Below, in pieces: positions 23,800 to 34,347 of a stretch of 64,000 bases of DNA. The notes below the pieces were generated by a model, which worked only from the letters and a program-made list of their open reading frames with translations, was not told the DNA's origin and did no database searches. A program made the translations under genes and the position numbers. The DNA lies in NCBI GenBank assembly GCA_951230915.1, contig OX579635.1:18848001-18912000 (forward strand), read 5' to 3'. Position 1 is the stretch's first letter. Each line of letters begins with the position of its first letter. The stretch comes from Antitrichia curtipendula. Its lineage: Eukaryota > Streptophyta > Bryopsida > Hypnales > Leucodontaceae.

Positions 23800-24420
23800 T
23801 GTTCTAACTATCATTAAAAAAAAATTGTTGGCATGGTGATGGAAAATTTTCATTGGCATTTGGTGAGAAGCTAGGGTGATGAGAGGTTGTTTTTATAATG
23901 AAATTCAATTGGCCATGATGATTCCTAAAAAAAAAAGGTCTATGAAATAATTTGAAGATGAGAGCTTGACCACTCATTGTCAAAACTTAGGAAATATACT
24001 TGAAGTAGAATTTTAGACCTCATTTAGGCACAGTGGAATAACTTTTTTCAAATGCCATTGAACTAAGTTAACATGAACTTTCATCTTTAAAAATCTATTT
24101 GAGATTTTGAGATTCCAATCAAAAGTTATGGACAAATTTCAGAGAGGGGTGGGAAAGGGATTTTTTTTACATTTCCAAACATCTTCTCTAAATTTTCCAT
24201 AACTTTTGATTGGAGGATCTAAATCTCAAATGGATTTTGGAGATGAAAGTTTTCTTCATTTACAAACTTTTCTTAGTTCAAATCTTTTTGGAAAAAGTTA
24301 TTATACCATGCCTAAATGAGGTCTGAAATTCTACTTCAAGCACAATTCCTACTTCTAACATGACTATGAGCAGTTGAGCTCTTATTAATTCTAATTTACA
24401 TATCCCACATAGATTGCCCT
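23800..24420. mobile_element. Foldback element, copy B
   Basis: Inverted arms are visible. GACCTCATTTAGGCACAGTG pairs with TGCCTAAATGAGGTC, and CCAATCAAAAGTTATGG pairs with CATAACTTTTGATTGG. Each arm is over 150 bp and the spacer is about 60 bp. The order and flanks match copy A at 7430-8035. No protein is encoded. Confidence 0.65.
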
Positions 24421-24474
24421 TTAAATAGGTACACTCAAAAATGCCACTTTTTTGCTATTGAGCCTAGTTACTAT

Positions 24475-25640
24475 TATTAGATTGGTCAAATTTTCATATA
24501 TTATTGTAGGCAAGTGAAAAGGAGGTTCCAACACACCAGAAAACATGGAATTTGAACATAGTATGCAAAAGTTATTAAGGAACAAAGTTTGGTTCTAAAA
24601 GTGTTTCTTCCACATAGGTACAGAACTAATTTTGGAGATGTACACATAATATAGATGTGGGTTTAACCCTCAAAGGACCAAGGTCATTTTTCTGTCAAAA
24701 AACACTCAAAACTGCCATTTCTGTTGCATTCATCTAAAAAAACAAAAAAAATATAGTTTTTAGAATCTAACCGTAAGATCTTATACTTTCCTTGTCTAAG
24801 ATCATGTGGTAAAAATTTCATGGAGTTTGATCATACAGATTAGAAGATATTAGCATTCAAAGTTGAAAAGAAGAAGTTATTTTGAACACTAGCAATCAAT
24901 TTCAGATTACTTTGACCGCCCTTTGTGGAACTTTTTTGCACTATGGACTTTGAATTTATAATTTTTTGTATTGAAGAATTGAGTTAAAAGTCTAGGAAAA
25001 AAAATTCAAAAGAAAAATGTTTGTTTTTCATTCTTTAAAAAGTTGTCAAATAGAAGTAGGTCCAAGATTGAAAGAAAAAATAAACCATTAATAGCTCTAA
25101 GATGGGATTGAAACACAATAATCCCAATGGTCATATTTTTTCTAGAAATCAAACTTAACCTTGTCAAGAAATAAAAATTTGAAAAACTTGAAAAAATTAC
25201 ATTCAGAAATGAATCCTATAAATTTTTTCTTTTAAAAGATGCCTAGATTGCCCGGAAAACAAGATTGTTCATAACTTTCACATCACTAATCCAAATGGAA
25301 TGAATCAAAGCTTCACATGTAGACAAAAATATGATCTATAAGGGAAAAAAAATTTAATTAAATTTCATGTTTTTTTGGATTTCTTTTTCTGCCCGGTGAA
25401 GTGAAAATTATGTTTCAGATGGCATAACTTTTGCTCCGGGTCACCGATTGAAGTAAAAATTGTACTCCCACAAAGCCAAGAAGTTTGTCTATCTTATGAA
25501 AAAGTTTCAAAAAAATTCATTAAGAACCTGCCCAAAATCCATTTTGTCCCCCGAGGGGACAATGGTCCTTTAGGGGTTAAGGTCAGTGGCACATTTGGGG
25601 GTAAGGTAGGAGGCTCAGAAATGGCACATCTAAGGGCTGT
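24475..25640 (+). repeat. Dispersed host repeat interrupted by a TTAA element (filled site)
   Basis: 24475-24662 and 25581-25640 together match the uninterrupted repeat at about 44955-45185 and its reverse copy at about 27300-27575. Shared words are GGCAAGTGAAA, GGAGGTTCCAAC, TTTCTTCCACATAGGTAC and, after the insertion, GGTCAGTGGC. A 918 bp TTAA element sits at the junction. Confidence 0.7.
24663..25580 (+). mobile_element. TTAA-target non-autonomous DNA transposon (best copy)
   Basis: The ends are inverted: TTAACCCTCAAAGGACCAAG at the left and GGTCCTTTAGGGGTTAA at the right. TTAA lies at both outer edges (24663-24666 and 25577-25580). The inferred empty sites at 27300-27575 and 44955-45185 carry a single TTTA/TTAG-like tetramer, so TTAA is the target duplication. 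TTAA duplication with CCCY-type ends is the pattern of the piggyBac superfamily, but no transposase is present here. Near the right end is a hairpin: CATTTTGTCCCC, then CGA, then GGGGACAATGG. Confidence 0.72.
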
Positions 25641-27054
25641 TCCGCCTTTGTATTTCATTGGACGGGAATAACATTAGCTTTTTTTTTCAGACAAAGAGAA
25701 ATAGATGAGGTATCTAACCTAAGTGGTTTTGTATTTTTCCAAGCACTTTTGAATTATTTATGAATTTTCAAACGAGTTGGGTCATAGGTCCCTATTTATG
25801 ACCCTAGGTCTTCTATAAACGGTTCACTTGCAATTCTAAAGAAAGATGGGGAAAGCAAAGCAAATGATTGGCTCTTGCAATTGATAATATTTCTTTCCTT
25901 GATTCATTCAATGACTATACATGTCAATTTCAGAACCAACTCATATCTATTTCACAGCCATTTATAGGGTCCGTTCTTAATGCCCGTTCCATTTCAGAGC
26001 CTTCTACCTTACCTACCTTGGATCAGACTCCTCTCATGATTGCTTTGGACCTTTTCTTCTTTTCTTTTTTCTTTTTCGAAACAAATGAAAATGGGATTCC
26101 ACTGCAAAGAGGTGAAATACAAGCCTGCCAGCCACAGGTGGCCTGGCAGGGATTGAACTTTATTTTTTATTTATTTTTTCAGTTCACAAGAACCGAAACT
26201 CATGCAACCCACCCTCCAATAACCAACATGTGACTCTGTCTGGAAAGATCCCACTGTCGACTGCAACACCGAGCTCAGTTTTAGTAGTCGGTACGCTTAC
26301 TTAGGTGGGGACTTGGGAGCCCTAAGAGTGAGAGTGAGACAAGAGAAGCTGGCACATCCATTTGAGTTAACTCCGGAATTCCGGGGGGCCGGCGGTCACA
26401 TGGAAATCATCCTTTTTGGGTACTGTGTGAATCATTTGCTAGCGAAAATCCAAGAGCACTCCTCTTGTCACACAAAATTCCAAGGATGAACATTTGTACT
26501 TTTGTCTTACACAGAAGGATTCTTTGTCATACATTGGATACTTAGGACAGCTTTACACCTAGAGGCCAAGCCCATTCCTCTTGAGACTGGTTGCACTAAA
26601 TTAAAAATGGATCTAATTTGTTGAAGAAAGAAAAAATTTATCAAAAAAAGAAATTGGACACTGGCCCAAGGCCAAGAATTGTCCTCCCAAATTTGGTGCA
26701 CCCAACTCAACAAGCTTGGGCCATGTCAAATCATGTCTTTTTTTTAGCCTTTTGTCCAATTACAAGTGAGGATTTTAGGCCTCTAACACAACAAAATAGT
26801 GGCATGGCCTCTAAGTGCAAAACAACCCTTAGTGTCCATACAGACGTTAGAGGGTTGATACCAGATAAACATGCTAGTCACCATGGTTATCATCCTTTCT
26901 GGCACTGTGTGAAACATCTACTTAAAAAAAATCAAAAGCAATCATTGGAGGTCAAACTATTGTGCAAGACCTCTCTTTTTTGCACAAAATTCCAAAGATG
27001 AACAAGCGTACTTCTATCTTACGTAGAAAGAAGGATTCTCTATCATCCATTAGA
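25641..27054. other. Intergenic repeat mosaic
   Basis: 25603-25830 relates to the interior of the element at 22898-23496. 26395-26530 and 26870-27050 are direct copies of one another (TGGAAATCATCCTTTTTGGG versus TGGTTATCATCCTTTCTGGC, then CACAAAATTCCAA-GATGAAC) and relate to 31940-32110. The words around 26100-26160 include a tRNA-B-box-like AGTTCAATCCC on the minus strand. No gene is seen. Confidence 0.45.
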
Positions 27055-27286
27055 CACTACAAGAGAAAGGGGTGTTTTAAGTATAGTCCTAGAGATAAGA
27101 TTTTAAGTAATGACCTTTTTAGGAGACTTTTAGTAAAAGTTTATTCAAAACACGTTTCTTTTTAGTAAAATTTTACTAAAAAGACACGTGTTTTGAATAA
27201 ATTCTTACTAAAAGTCTCCTAAAAAGGTCATTACTTAAAATCTTATCTCTAGGACTATACTTAAAACACCCCTTTCTCTTATAGTG
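27055..27286. mobile_element. Near-perfect palindromic MITE with CACTA-type ends
   Basis: It begins CACTACAAGAGAAAGGGGTG and ends with the inverted partner. The two arms of about 115 bp match almost base for base around the centre (AGTAAAATTTTACT). CACTACAAGA is the usual terminal sequence of plant CACTA (En/Spm) elements. Flanks (AGA/GGA) give no clean three-base duplication. The RNA would fold into one long hairpin. Confidence 0.75.
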
Positions 27287-27299
27287 GGACTACTCAAGT

Positions 27300-27575
27300 C
27301 CATAGCGTCCTTTTAAGGTTGAGGTAGGCATCCCTAAATGCACCAGTGACCTAAAACTGCCATCATCACTCTCGATACATCTCCAAAATCTATATGTATT
27401 TATGTGGAAGAAACAATTTTAGAACCTCTACCAAAAAAGCTTTGACCCTTCATAACTTTCACATATTGTATCCAAATCCCTTTTTTTTTAATGCATTGGA
27501 ACCTCTTTTCACTTGCCAACAAGAAAATACAAAAATTTGACAAGTCTAATAATAGTAGCTAGGCATAGTGCTAAA
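27300..27575 (-). repeat. Host repeat, reverse copy with empty TTAA site
   Basis: Read on the minus strand it contains GGCAAGTGAAAAGAGGTTCC, TTTCTTCCACATAAATACAT and then a GATGGCAGTTTTAGGTCACT stretch. The repeat runs straight through the place where the copy at 24475-25640 carries its 918 bp insertion. Confidence 0.6.
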
Positions 27576-29917
27576 AAGTTGGTATTTTTTGGAGAACCTA
27601 CCTTAGTGGTAGAAAAGTCTTCCATTTTCCCATCTTGCAAGTTTTCAACAAAGTTGAAATAGACCAAATACACAAATATTTTTCAAATTGGCATGACAAA
27701 ATTCTTAGGGAGGGGAGGGAGAATTAGATACCTATCTTGGATTTGGATTTAGGATTTAAGATTGTAGGCTAAGGGTTGAATTTGGAGGAATTCCTTAGGT
27801 CCCTTTGGGAAGTGAAAAAGAATCCAATAGACTTTTATTAGCATGCATTATTTGGACATTCAATGTATGTAGAGTAACCCTAGAAGGCCATACATTGATT
27901 TCAAGCCTCCCTACCTATCACTCTTTTTGTTGCCGTTTTGCAACTAGATATGAATGAAAAATTTTATACTTATTTTTTAGAGATGAAATTATATGTCTAC
28001 TACAAGTCTTTAAAATTTGTAAAAAAAATTTAATGAAAAAATTCATATAAAATATAAAATATATTCAAAAAACCTGAAAATTAATTTTTACCATTGATAT
28101 ATATTATAATGTAACATCATGGTATAATCAAAGTTACCATGTCACTCTAAAATTAGAAAATCAACAAACCATGGCTATAGGTCTAGAGTTCATATTGCTA
28201 TAAAATATTGAAATTTATGAATTTTTCGAAAAATTTAATTGGAGTAGAAACTGCACTTGATAAGCTTCATTTCATCATACAAGTTGGACTCAAGGTTCAA
28301 AAAATATCATTTTTATGGCTATAATTCACATAAAAAGTAAATAGCAAGAATTGATGACCAAAAAATATAGTGCAAGGGTAATCCGTAGATTAAGCATCTC
28401 CTTCTTTAGAAAAGTCAATAATATCATAACGAGGGAATTTGCAAGCATGAGATCGCAGCTTTCTAGCAGTTGTATCGCAGCTTTCTAGCAGTTGTATTGG
28501 CCTCCAGTTGTATTACTTGTAAGGCATTCTCCTGCAAACCACCTGTCAAAGAAATCTTAAATTTGTAGCAAGCCTCAACCTCTTTCATGAGTATTCAAAA
28601 CAGGATTCAAAATCACAATTACAGTTTTCGCTACCAATCGGATACGTCAGTGCACCTCAGATCGAATCCACCCTCAAAAAAAGGAACGTGGTTTCGGACC
28701 TTTCGGTATTCCTTCAACTGTGCGAAGCATATATTTCGATCCGAGGATCGGAAAGGAGAAACCAAGCGCACGGCTTGCATCGAAGGAGCTCCCTACTACT
28801 GCAACTGCGTCTGCATCTGCATCTGCTCACTCTGTTTTGTGACTGCTGAGCGTGGTCAAGAATATTATGGCATCCCTGCACGTTTCCGACCCCTTTGTAC
28901 GATTTCTACGCTTCCCACCAATTGCGAATTCCTTGCACATTGAGTTGGTGGTCTCTTGTTGGAGTGTCTGATCAGTTCCGCTTTTTTCTTTTATGATTTT
29001 GGGGACTACTAAGTGACTAGCTTGCTTGGTGGAGAGCAAATTCTTTCTCCGGGAACATGGTTGTTGTTGCAATTGCGTAATCACCTTGGCTGGAGTTTAT
29101 TATGTTGACTGGTTTTGTCCATGTTGTGGATTCATTCATTTTGTCTCCTGGGGATGCTGTGGGAAATTGGCTTAAATCTGGACATGGCCCTTAACGGAAG
29201 GTTTATGGAATTATAATTGGTTTATGCATGGGCTGATGTTTGCTTACAATTGCAGACAGGGAGTTTGCGAATGTGCACCCCCTGTCCACCGCCATGCATC
29301 AGACCAAATGGAGCTCAATTGTCACAAATTGCAGTTCCCAATTGCAAAGTAAGTGGCGTACAATCGCCGTGTGTTTCGTTTGGTGCTCAGCTTGATGATC
29401 CTCAAGGTATTGTGCGAATCGTAATTTCTTGTCGTTCGCAGGGCTTGATTCTCTCGGAACCTAATGCTCAGTGTGTTACAACACTAGGGTCCCAGTTTCT
29501 TGGGCGTAACGAGGAAGAGTTCGCCCACATGATCATGAACACAGAGTTCGAAATGGCGAGTATCCATCGCACGAGCAACACGCTCTTGTCCCTTCGGCTT
29601 CAAAAGCTCCATTGGGAAGGGTGCCAACCGAGAACTGTCGATGGAAATGAACGTGGCGACGGTGGGTCCTTCTGTGGATACAACACCCTATGCCCGCTGC
29701 TCCATCTTCCGAAGCCCCAGACGACGTCAATCTCGGACCTGGTTCGTCCTTAATCAAACAGAGTCTGAATTCCAATGTTGTCAGAATTGCAGTGCTGTCT
29801 AAATTGTAGACATATCGCAATCGGTAGCAACCCTTGACTGTTCGGGATCACCAATCTTTGTGCACAATTGGAAGGAGCCAAACCATAAATTGCACAACTG
29901 TAATTGCATGATTTCAG
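27576..29917. other. Intergenic DNA and degenerate upstream region of the DUF3445 relic
   Basis: 27600-28570 is AT-rich without genes; words near 28100-28200 recur near 53400-53520. 28580-29860 is GC-richer with scattered splice-like sites and several frames (for example 28587-28943 and 29217-29753), none with a known motif. It may hold decayed exons of the relic at 29918. Confidence 0.35.
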
Positions 29918-30256
29918 GGACATACGAATACTTGCCCCTGAAGACCCCTTACCGCATGACGATGGGCATAGAGCCGCTGGACATGGAGGACTGGATTGAG
30001 ATCGACGTCTTCTACGACGAAGAGATGGCGCTCCGTCGGGAGATTTGGAAACCCGGAAAGAAGTGGCGATCGTGAGGCCAACTGGGAAGTGCTGGAGTTT
30101 GCTAGCTGGTGGAGTTTTCTGCCAAAAAGGGTTTCCCAGCTCGGTTCCGCCGGGAGGGCGCCCTGTTGTACGTATAATCACCTCGCGACTGGCGAATGCT
30201 ACGACGTCAATGACCGCTCCCTTGATCCACTCGAAGTCACGTCGCGTTTCATTCAG
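29918..30256 (+). pseudogene. DUF3445 (heme-dependent oxidative N-demethylase-like) relic
   Basis: After a good acceptor (ATTTCAG) the frame reads PYRMTMGIEPLDMEDWIEID, matching the DUF3445 core in which a Pro-Tyr-Arg-Met/Leu-Thr-Met-Gly block precedes a DWIEID-type block. Later family-like pieces are ANWEVLEF, KKGFPARFRREGALLY and YNHLATGECYDVNDRSLDPL. They lie in different frames, so at least three frame changes and one stop separate them. A donor (CAGGTGCGC) closes the exon. Known DUF3445 proteins are heme-dependent amine oxidases or demethylases, common in bacteria and fungi. Here it is a broken exon, either a pseudogene or a mis-assembled gene. Upstream exons could not be found with confidence. 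Confidence 0.65.
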
Positions 30257-30384
30257 GTGCGCCTCTCCAGTAAGCTTTATGCATCTTCCAAAAATCACAC
30301 TCTACTAACTTGTGTTAATAATACGCCTGAAGGTGAACGCAAATTAGATCCTCACATCATGTAAGGAATGTCGAATGAGGGTAT

Positions 30385-30606
30385 AAGGTAGAGGCACCTA
30401 ATGGCATCCCTGTACCCAATGGCATCCCTTTCTAGGAAGGGGCGTCATTTCAAAACCTAAATGTAGACATACCAAACATAACTTATTATTTTTTGACTGA
30501 AATAATAAGCTGTGTATGGTCCGCCTAGAATTGCATTTCAGAATGACGCCCCTTCCTAGAAAGGGACGCCATTAGGTACAGGGATGCCATTAGGTGCGTC
30601 TACCTT
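30385..30606. mobile_element. TIR hairpin MITE
   Basis: The left arm starts AAGGTAGAGGCACCTAATGG and includes CTTTCTAGGAAGGGGCGTCA. The right arm carries TGACGCCCCTTCCTAGAAAG and ends GGTGCGTCTACCTTACC. Arms are about 75-80 bp around a spacer of about 65 bp. The outermost bases resemble the AAGGTAGG ends of the element at 22898-23496. Confidence 0.75.
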
Positions 30607-31920
30607 ACCTGCCAATTTTGAAGTTATGTCATGGTGGGGGTGATAGAATGTGCAGGAATATTAGGACTTAACATTTTGAACTCAAAGGAAAAAATTCTTG
30701 TGAGAATCATAAATATTCAATCTACAATCAATTTTAGAAAGAATCATCAATTTATAGCTTCAAATTTAATTTTAAAAAATATTGGTAAAATAATGTGTTA
30801 GTTGATTTAACCATATGGATCTTATCTATGGATCATATTTTACAACCATTGTTTAAGAGTAGTCATTAAATTATTATTCTAAGTTGTCAACTACATTTTA
30901 TAATGCATCTTAGTTTACAATTTGAAAAATTTGGACTTCTCTAGTCCTTAAGGATTAAAGGTTGATTTGGAGATTTTAAAATGTATATCATATTAATTAT
31001 TGTTGTATACAAATGACACATGATACAATTGAAATTTCTTTGTTTAACTCTCAAGATGTGAACTTTAAAGATTTCTTGAAAACTAGTGTTTCAGGTTTGA
31101 GTTTTACCACCTATTTTTTTTTTATTCCTATATTGAATCAGATTTTCAAGTACCAAGTAAGGTTTTATCACTATTTTTAGAAAATTCTAAATAGAAATTT
31201 TATAGATTTTTTGACGGGGGCTTTTCCAATGTTTTCCAAATTGAAAATAGGTTTTTTTCCCATTCCATTGGCTAATAGTGAACTATCCGGTAGTTCTCCC
31301 TGAACATTGCTAAGAATTTGGCAACAATAGCCCTCACTTATGCCCCCATTTTTCTGATTTGTACTATTAGTGACTAGTGAGGAGTTTACATCACCTAAAA
31401 AAATTTAGAATAACCAAAAAAACAGAAACTACGGATAATGGTAAAATATATGAATATTTCAACTTGCACTAATTCAAAACTAGTGTAACTTTGGCAAATT
31501 AGTATCACACCAATGTTTAGGGAGAACCACTAAATAGTTCATTGTTAGTCACTACCTTTGGAAAAATAACCGGTTGGAGTATAAAAATAGAGGGTCCAAA
31601 ACCAAACAAAAAATTGGTACGACCAGTAACCAAATCATGTACAAAAATAAAAAGTGCATATGTAGTGGCTACTTTCATGAAATTGTCAAATTTTAGTTGC
31701 TTACCATTTTGAATCCAAGGGTAATACCCAGATTACTATAGGCAATTATATTTTTGGACAAGGTAGGTATCGCTTTAATATTGGCCGTAGAAGGTTTTGG
31801 AATGCTTGGACAAGGCGACAACATGTATTGCCTTAGGGTTGTAATGAAATTTGGAGTTTAATTTCACAACCATCATGTCTTTTAAAGAAGAGGATTGTAG
31901 CCTTTGCAAATTTGAAGTTA
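30607..31920. other. AT-rich intergenic DNA
   Basis: No gene, RNA or defined repeat end is seen. Words around 31275-31560 (CCGGTAGTTCTCCCTGAACA; ATTGTTAGTCACTA) hint at a decayed inverted element but cannot be delimited. Confidence 0.35.
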
Positions 31921-32110
31921 TTAATCCTTAAACGACGGGCTCATAACCGTGGAAATCATTTGTTTTGTCACCATGTGAATTGTTGGATTAAAATAATGCA
32001 AAAGCATTCATTGGAAGACAAACTACTGTAGATGATCTTCACTTTTCACACAAAATTGGAAAGATGAATAGTTGCACTTATGTCCTACAGAGACACTACA
32101 CAAAATGGGA
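31921..32110 (+). mobile_element. Partial TTAA-end element related to 35724-35953
   Basis: The left end TTAATCCTTAAACGACGGG is followed by AACCGTGGAAATCATTTG and GATGAATAGTTGCACTTATG. These match the reverse strand of the element at 35724-35953. The right end was not found. Confidence 0.45.
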
Positions 32111-33780
32111 CACCTACGTTTGGACCAAGAAGTAATATAAGAAACCTAGATTTTGATGATGACCCAAGATGTAGACAACCAAAACATGACAATCTAGGAG
32201 TCAAAGTCTAGTGTTGATTTCTAGTACAACTATAAACAATACTTTGGAATTTCATAATTTATTCATACAATATCCAAATAACGCTTGTTGACGTACGTTG
32301 GAATCCTCTTTCATTGGGCATAATCAATAAAAACAATAAATGTGATCAGTTGCTACTAGTGTCAATTATGGGTGAACTTCCATTATGCCATCCATGCATC
32401 AAACAGTTAAACTCATCAAGTCTAAACCGACGGCAAGGTGTTTTGTCCAGCAGTCCATCATCGTCATGCGAACTCAAATTATGCAGGGATTGTACTATGG
32501 AGAATGCACGGAACTAGGAGTCTTTGCTACAAATGACTGAGATTTCGTCTAAAGCTACAGCCTTGATCATAAAGATTACCACGTGAAATCAAGCATTCAC
32601 TGGCAGGACTTCACAGCTAAAGATATTCAATCCCTGAATCCCGCAATTCAAAGCAAAACGAACCCTCAGATTCCAGATTCAGAGGTAAGATTGTCTGTAT
32701 GATGGTACAAATTTCACACTTCAGAGAGTACTCCCGCATTCTATAAAGTGACTGTCTCTAATATCACATCGTCTATTTTTTCACCGAATTGTCAGGACCA
32801 TACACAATTCGAAACTCACTCTATACTCTATGCTTTCGTTATGTTACATGAAGTTCAACAAATAACAAAAAGATCCTACTTCACCTTCGTCACTCTGCAA
32901 CCCCAATTACTTGCAACAGCATGGATGGTCACAAAGTATAAAACGCACATTATCATGTGTGTTTTTGGCTTCCTGCGCTGTGCCAACAAAGGGTACCGGT
33001 AACTAATTCTAGAAGGAAGACACAGTTCACAGCAAAAGAGAAACAGAGGTAGACTTCAACTTCACAAAGAGGAGGAGCTCAACGACATTCCACAAAACAG
33101 AATAAAATTAGAGAAGATCTCCGATCTGACAGTCTACTGAAATATGCAATAGGTGAGCAACTTAGTTCACGACCCTTTCCAGAAATTGTGCTCATAAACC
33201 ACACCAATGCGAGAGCAGATTAATATCACTAGAGAACCCAAAGCACGATAGACAGTCAAAGATCCAAAAACATAAATTAAACTTCAACCCTCGCAGGCAA
33301 CTCCCAAATCAATCAGACGCTCCACCTTCAATATCATTCAGCCAGTTCATCATACATCCAGATAAACTGATCAATTGGTGACCAAATTAATATGTATTCT
33401 GCATCGTTTCACCCGCCACCAAGTCGTTGCCAACGGCGAGACATCAAAATGACGAATGTTGATTGAAATTCTAACCTGATAGCTTCAATCCTGCGAATCC
33501 TACGCTGTCTCTACTCCAATGTCCAACAAACTTAATCACCTACTCTGAAATTGAACCAGCATTCATCATCACTTAAGATTAATCTATTCGGCAACATAAT
33601 GTAACCCTAAACCCTAAACCTCCTCAGAGTTTTAATTGATAATCGCAGCTCCGGATCACCGCCACGAAGACTCGCAAGCAATTTCCAAAGGATTACCCTG
33701 CGCTTTAACTAACAGTCCTAATTTAGCTCCTGAATCCAATTTTGCCAATACTAAATAGAAAGGAGAGGAAGAGTAGAACC
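32111..33780. other. Intergenic region or 3' flank of the minus-strand hypothetical gene
   Basis: No frame with a recognisable motif is present. A telo-box pair (ACCCTAAACCCTAAACC) lies at about 33602-33618. The part nearest 33780 may be 3' UTR of the minus-strand gene. Confidence 0.35.
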
Positions 33781-34347
33781 TCAGTCTTCACTCTGGCTCT
33801 TGCCCTTGTTCTTCTTGTTCGAAATGAAATCTGTAGCTGAAGGAACAACAAAAACCTTAGGGTCGACCGATGTGCAAGTGAAGAGATCTTGCTCAATCCC
33901 AGACCACTTGGAGGACGAATTCGCCGTGTTCGTCTCGCAGGAGCACTCGCGTACAATCTCGCTCACATTGCACGCGTGCGCATCGGCGTTGGACGTTTTC
34001 AGAGCGCCTTTGATGCTCCGAAACCAAACCGTTTGGCTGAGGCCCGCGAACTTCCTGGCCGGCTTCGCCACGCCATAGCCGCCGCGATGACTCGCACTAA
34101 TCCCCTGATGGGAGCCCTCCGCTACGCGAATCGGACTGCGGGAGGAAGGCGACGTGTTTGAGGAGTGGCTGCGGCGGACAGCCGGCCGCAGAGGCCACAC
34201 GGGCACGGTCTGATCAATGTAGAACGGCACTCGCTGGTCGTTCCTGTTGCGAAGCAGCTGCATCCTCGGAATTCGGCTCCACCGCGGCACATGGCTGGAA
34301 GTCGTGTCGGAGGAAGCGCAATCTCCAGGGTTGGGAACTTGCTGCAT
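33781..34347 (-). CDS. Hypothetical protein, single exon, 188 residues
   Basis: This is the longest uninterrupted frame in the window outside repeats. It starts at MQQVPNPG and ends KNKGKSQSED before a stop. It is rich in Ser, Arg and Asn with no membrane segment or recognised domain; the middle holds WFRSIKGALKTSN and the C-terminal part several Cys (CNVSEIVRECSCE). A consensus TATA box on the same strand (TATAAATAG, 34920-34928) lies about 570 bp upstream of the start, so a long 5' leader with short upstream frames would be needed. The GC-rich local composition also opens other frames on both strands, so this could be non-coding. Moderate-to-low confidence. Confidence 0.4.
   Translation of the reverse strand: MQQVPNPGDCASSDTTSSHVPRWSRIPRMQLLRNRNDQRVPFYIDQTVPVWPLRPAVRRSHSSNTSPSSRSPIRVAEGSHQGISASHRGGYGVAKPARKFAGLSQTVWFRSIKGALKTSNADAHACNVSEIVRECSCETNTANSSSKWSGIEQDLFTCTSVDPKVFVVPSATDFISNKKNKGKSQSED

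Noticed and set aside
26090..26170. Possible SINE, from a B-box-like AGTTCAATCCC on the minus strand
   Set aside because: No matching A box at the right distance, no poly-A or repeat tail and no clear duplication were found.
29217..30298. Frames of 178 (plus) and 182 (minus) residues around the DUF3445 relic
   Set aside because: Neither carries a known motif. The minus frame is the opposite strand of the recognisable DUF3445 exon, and the plus frame ends before it.
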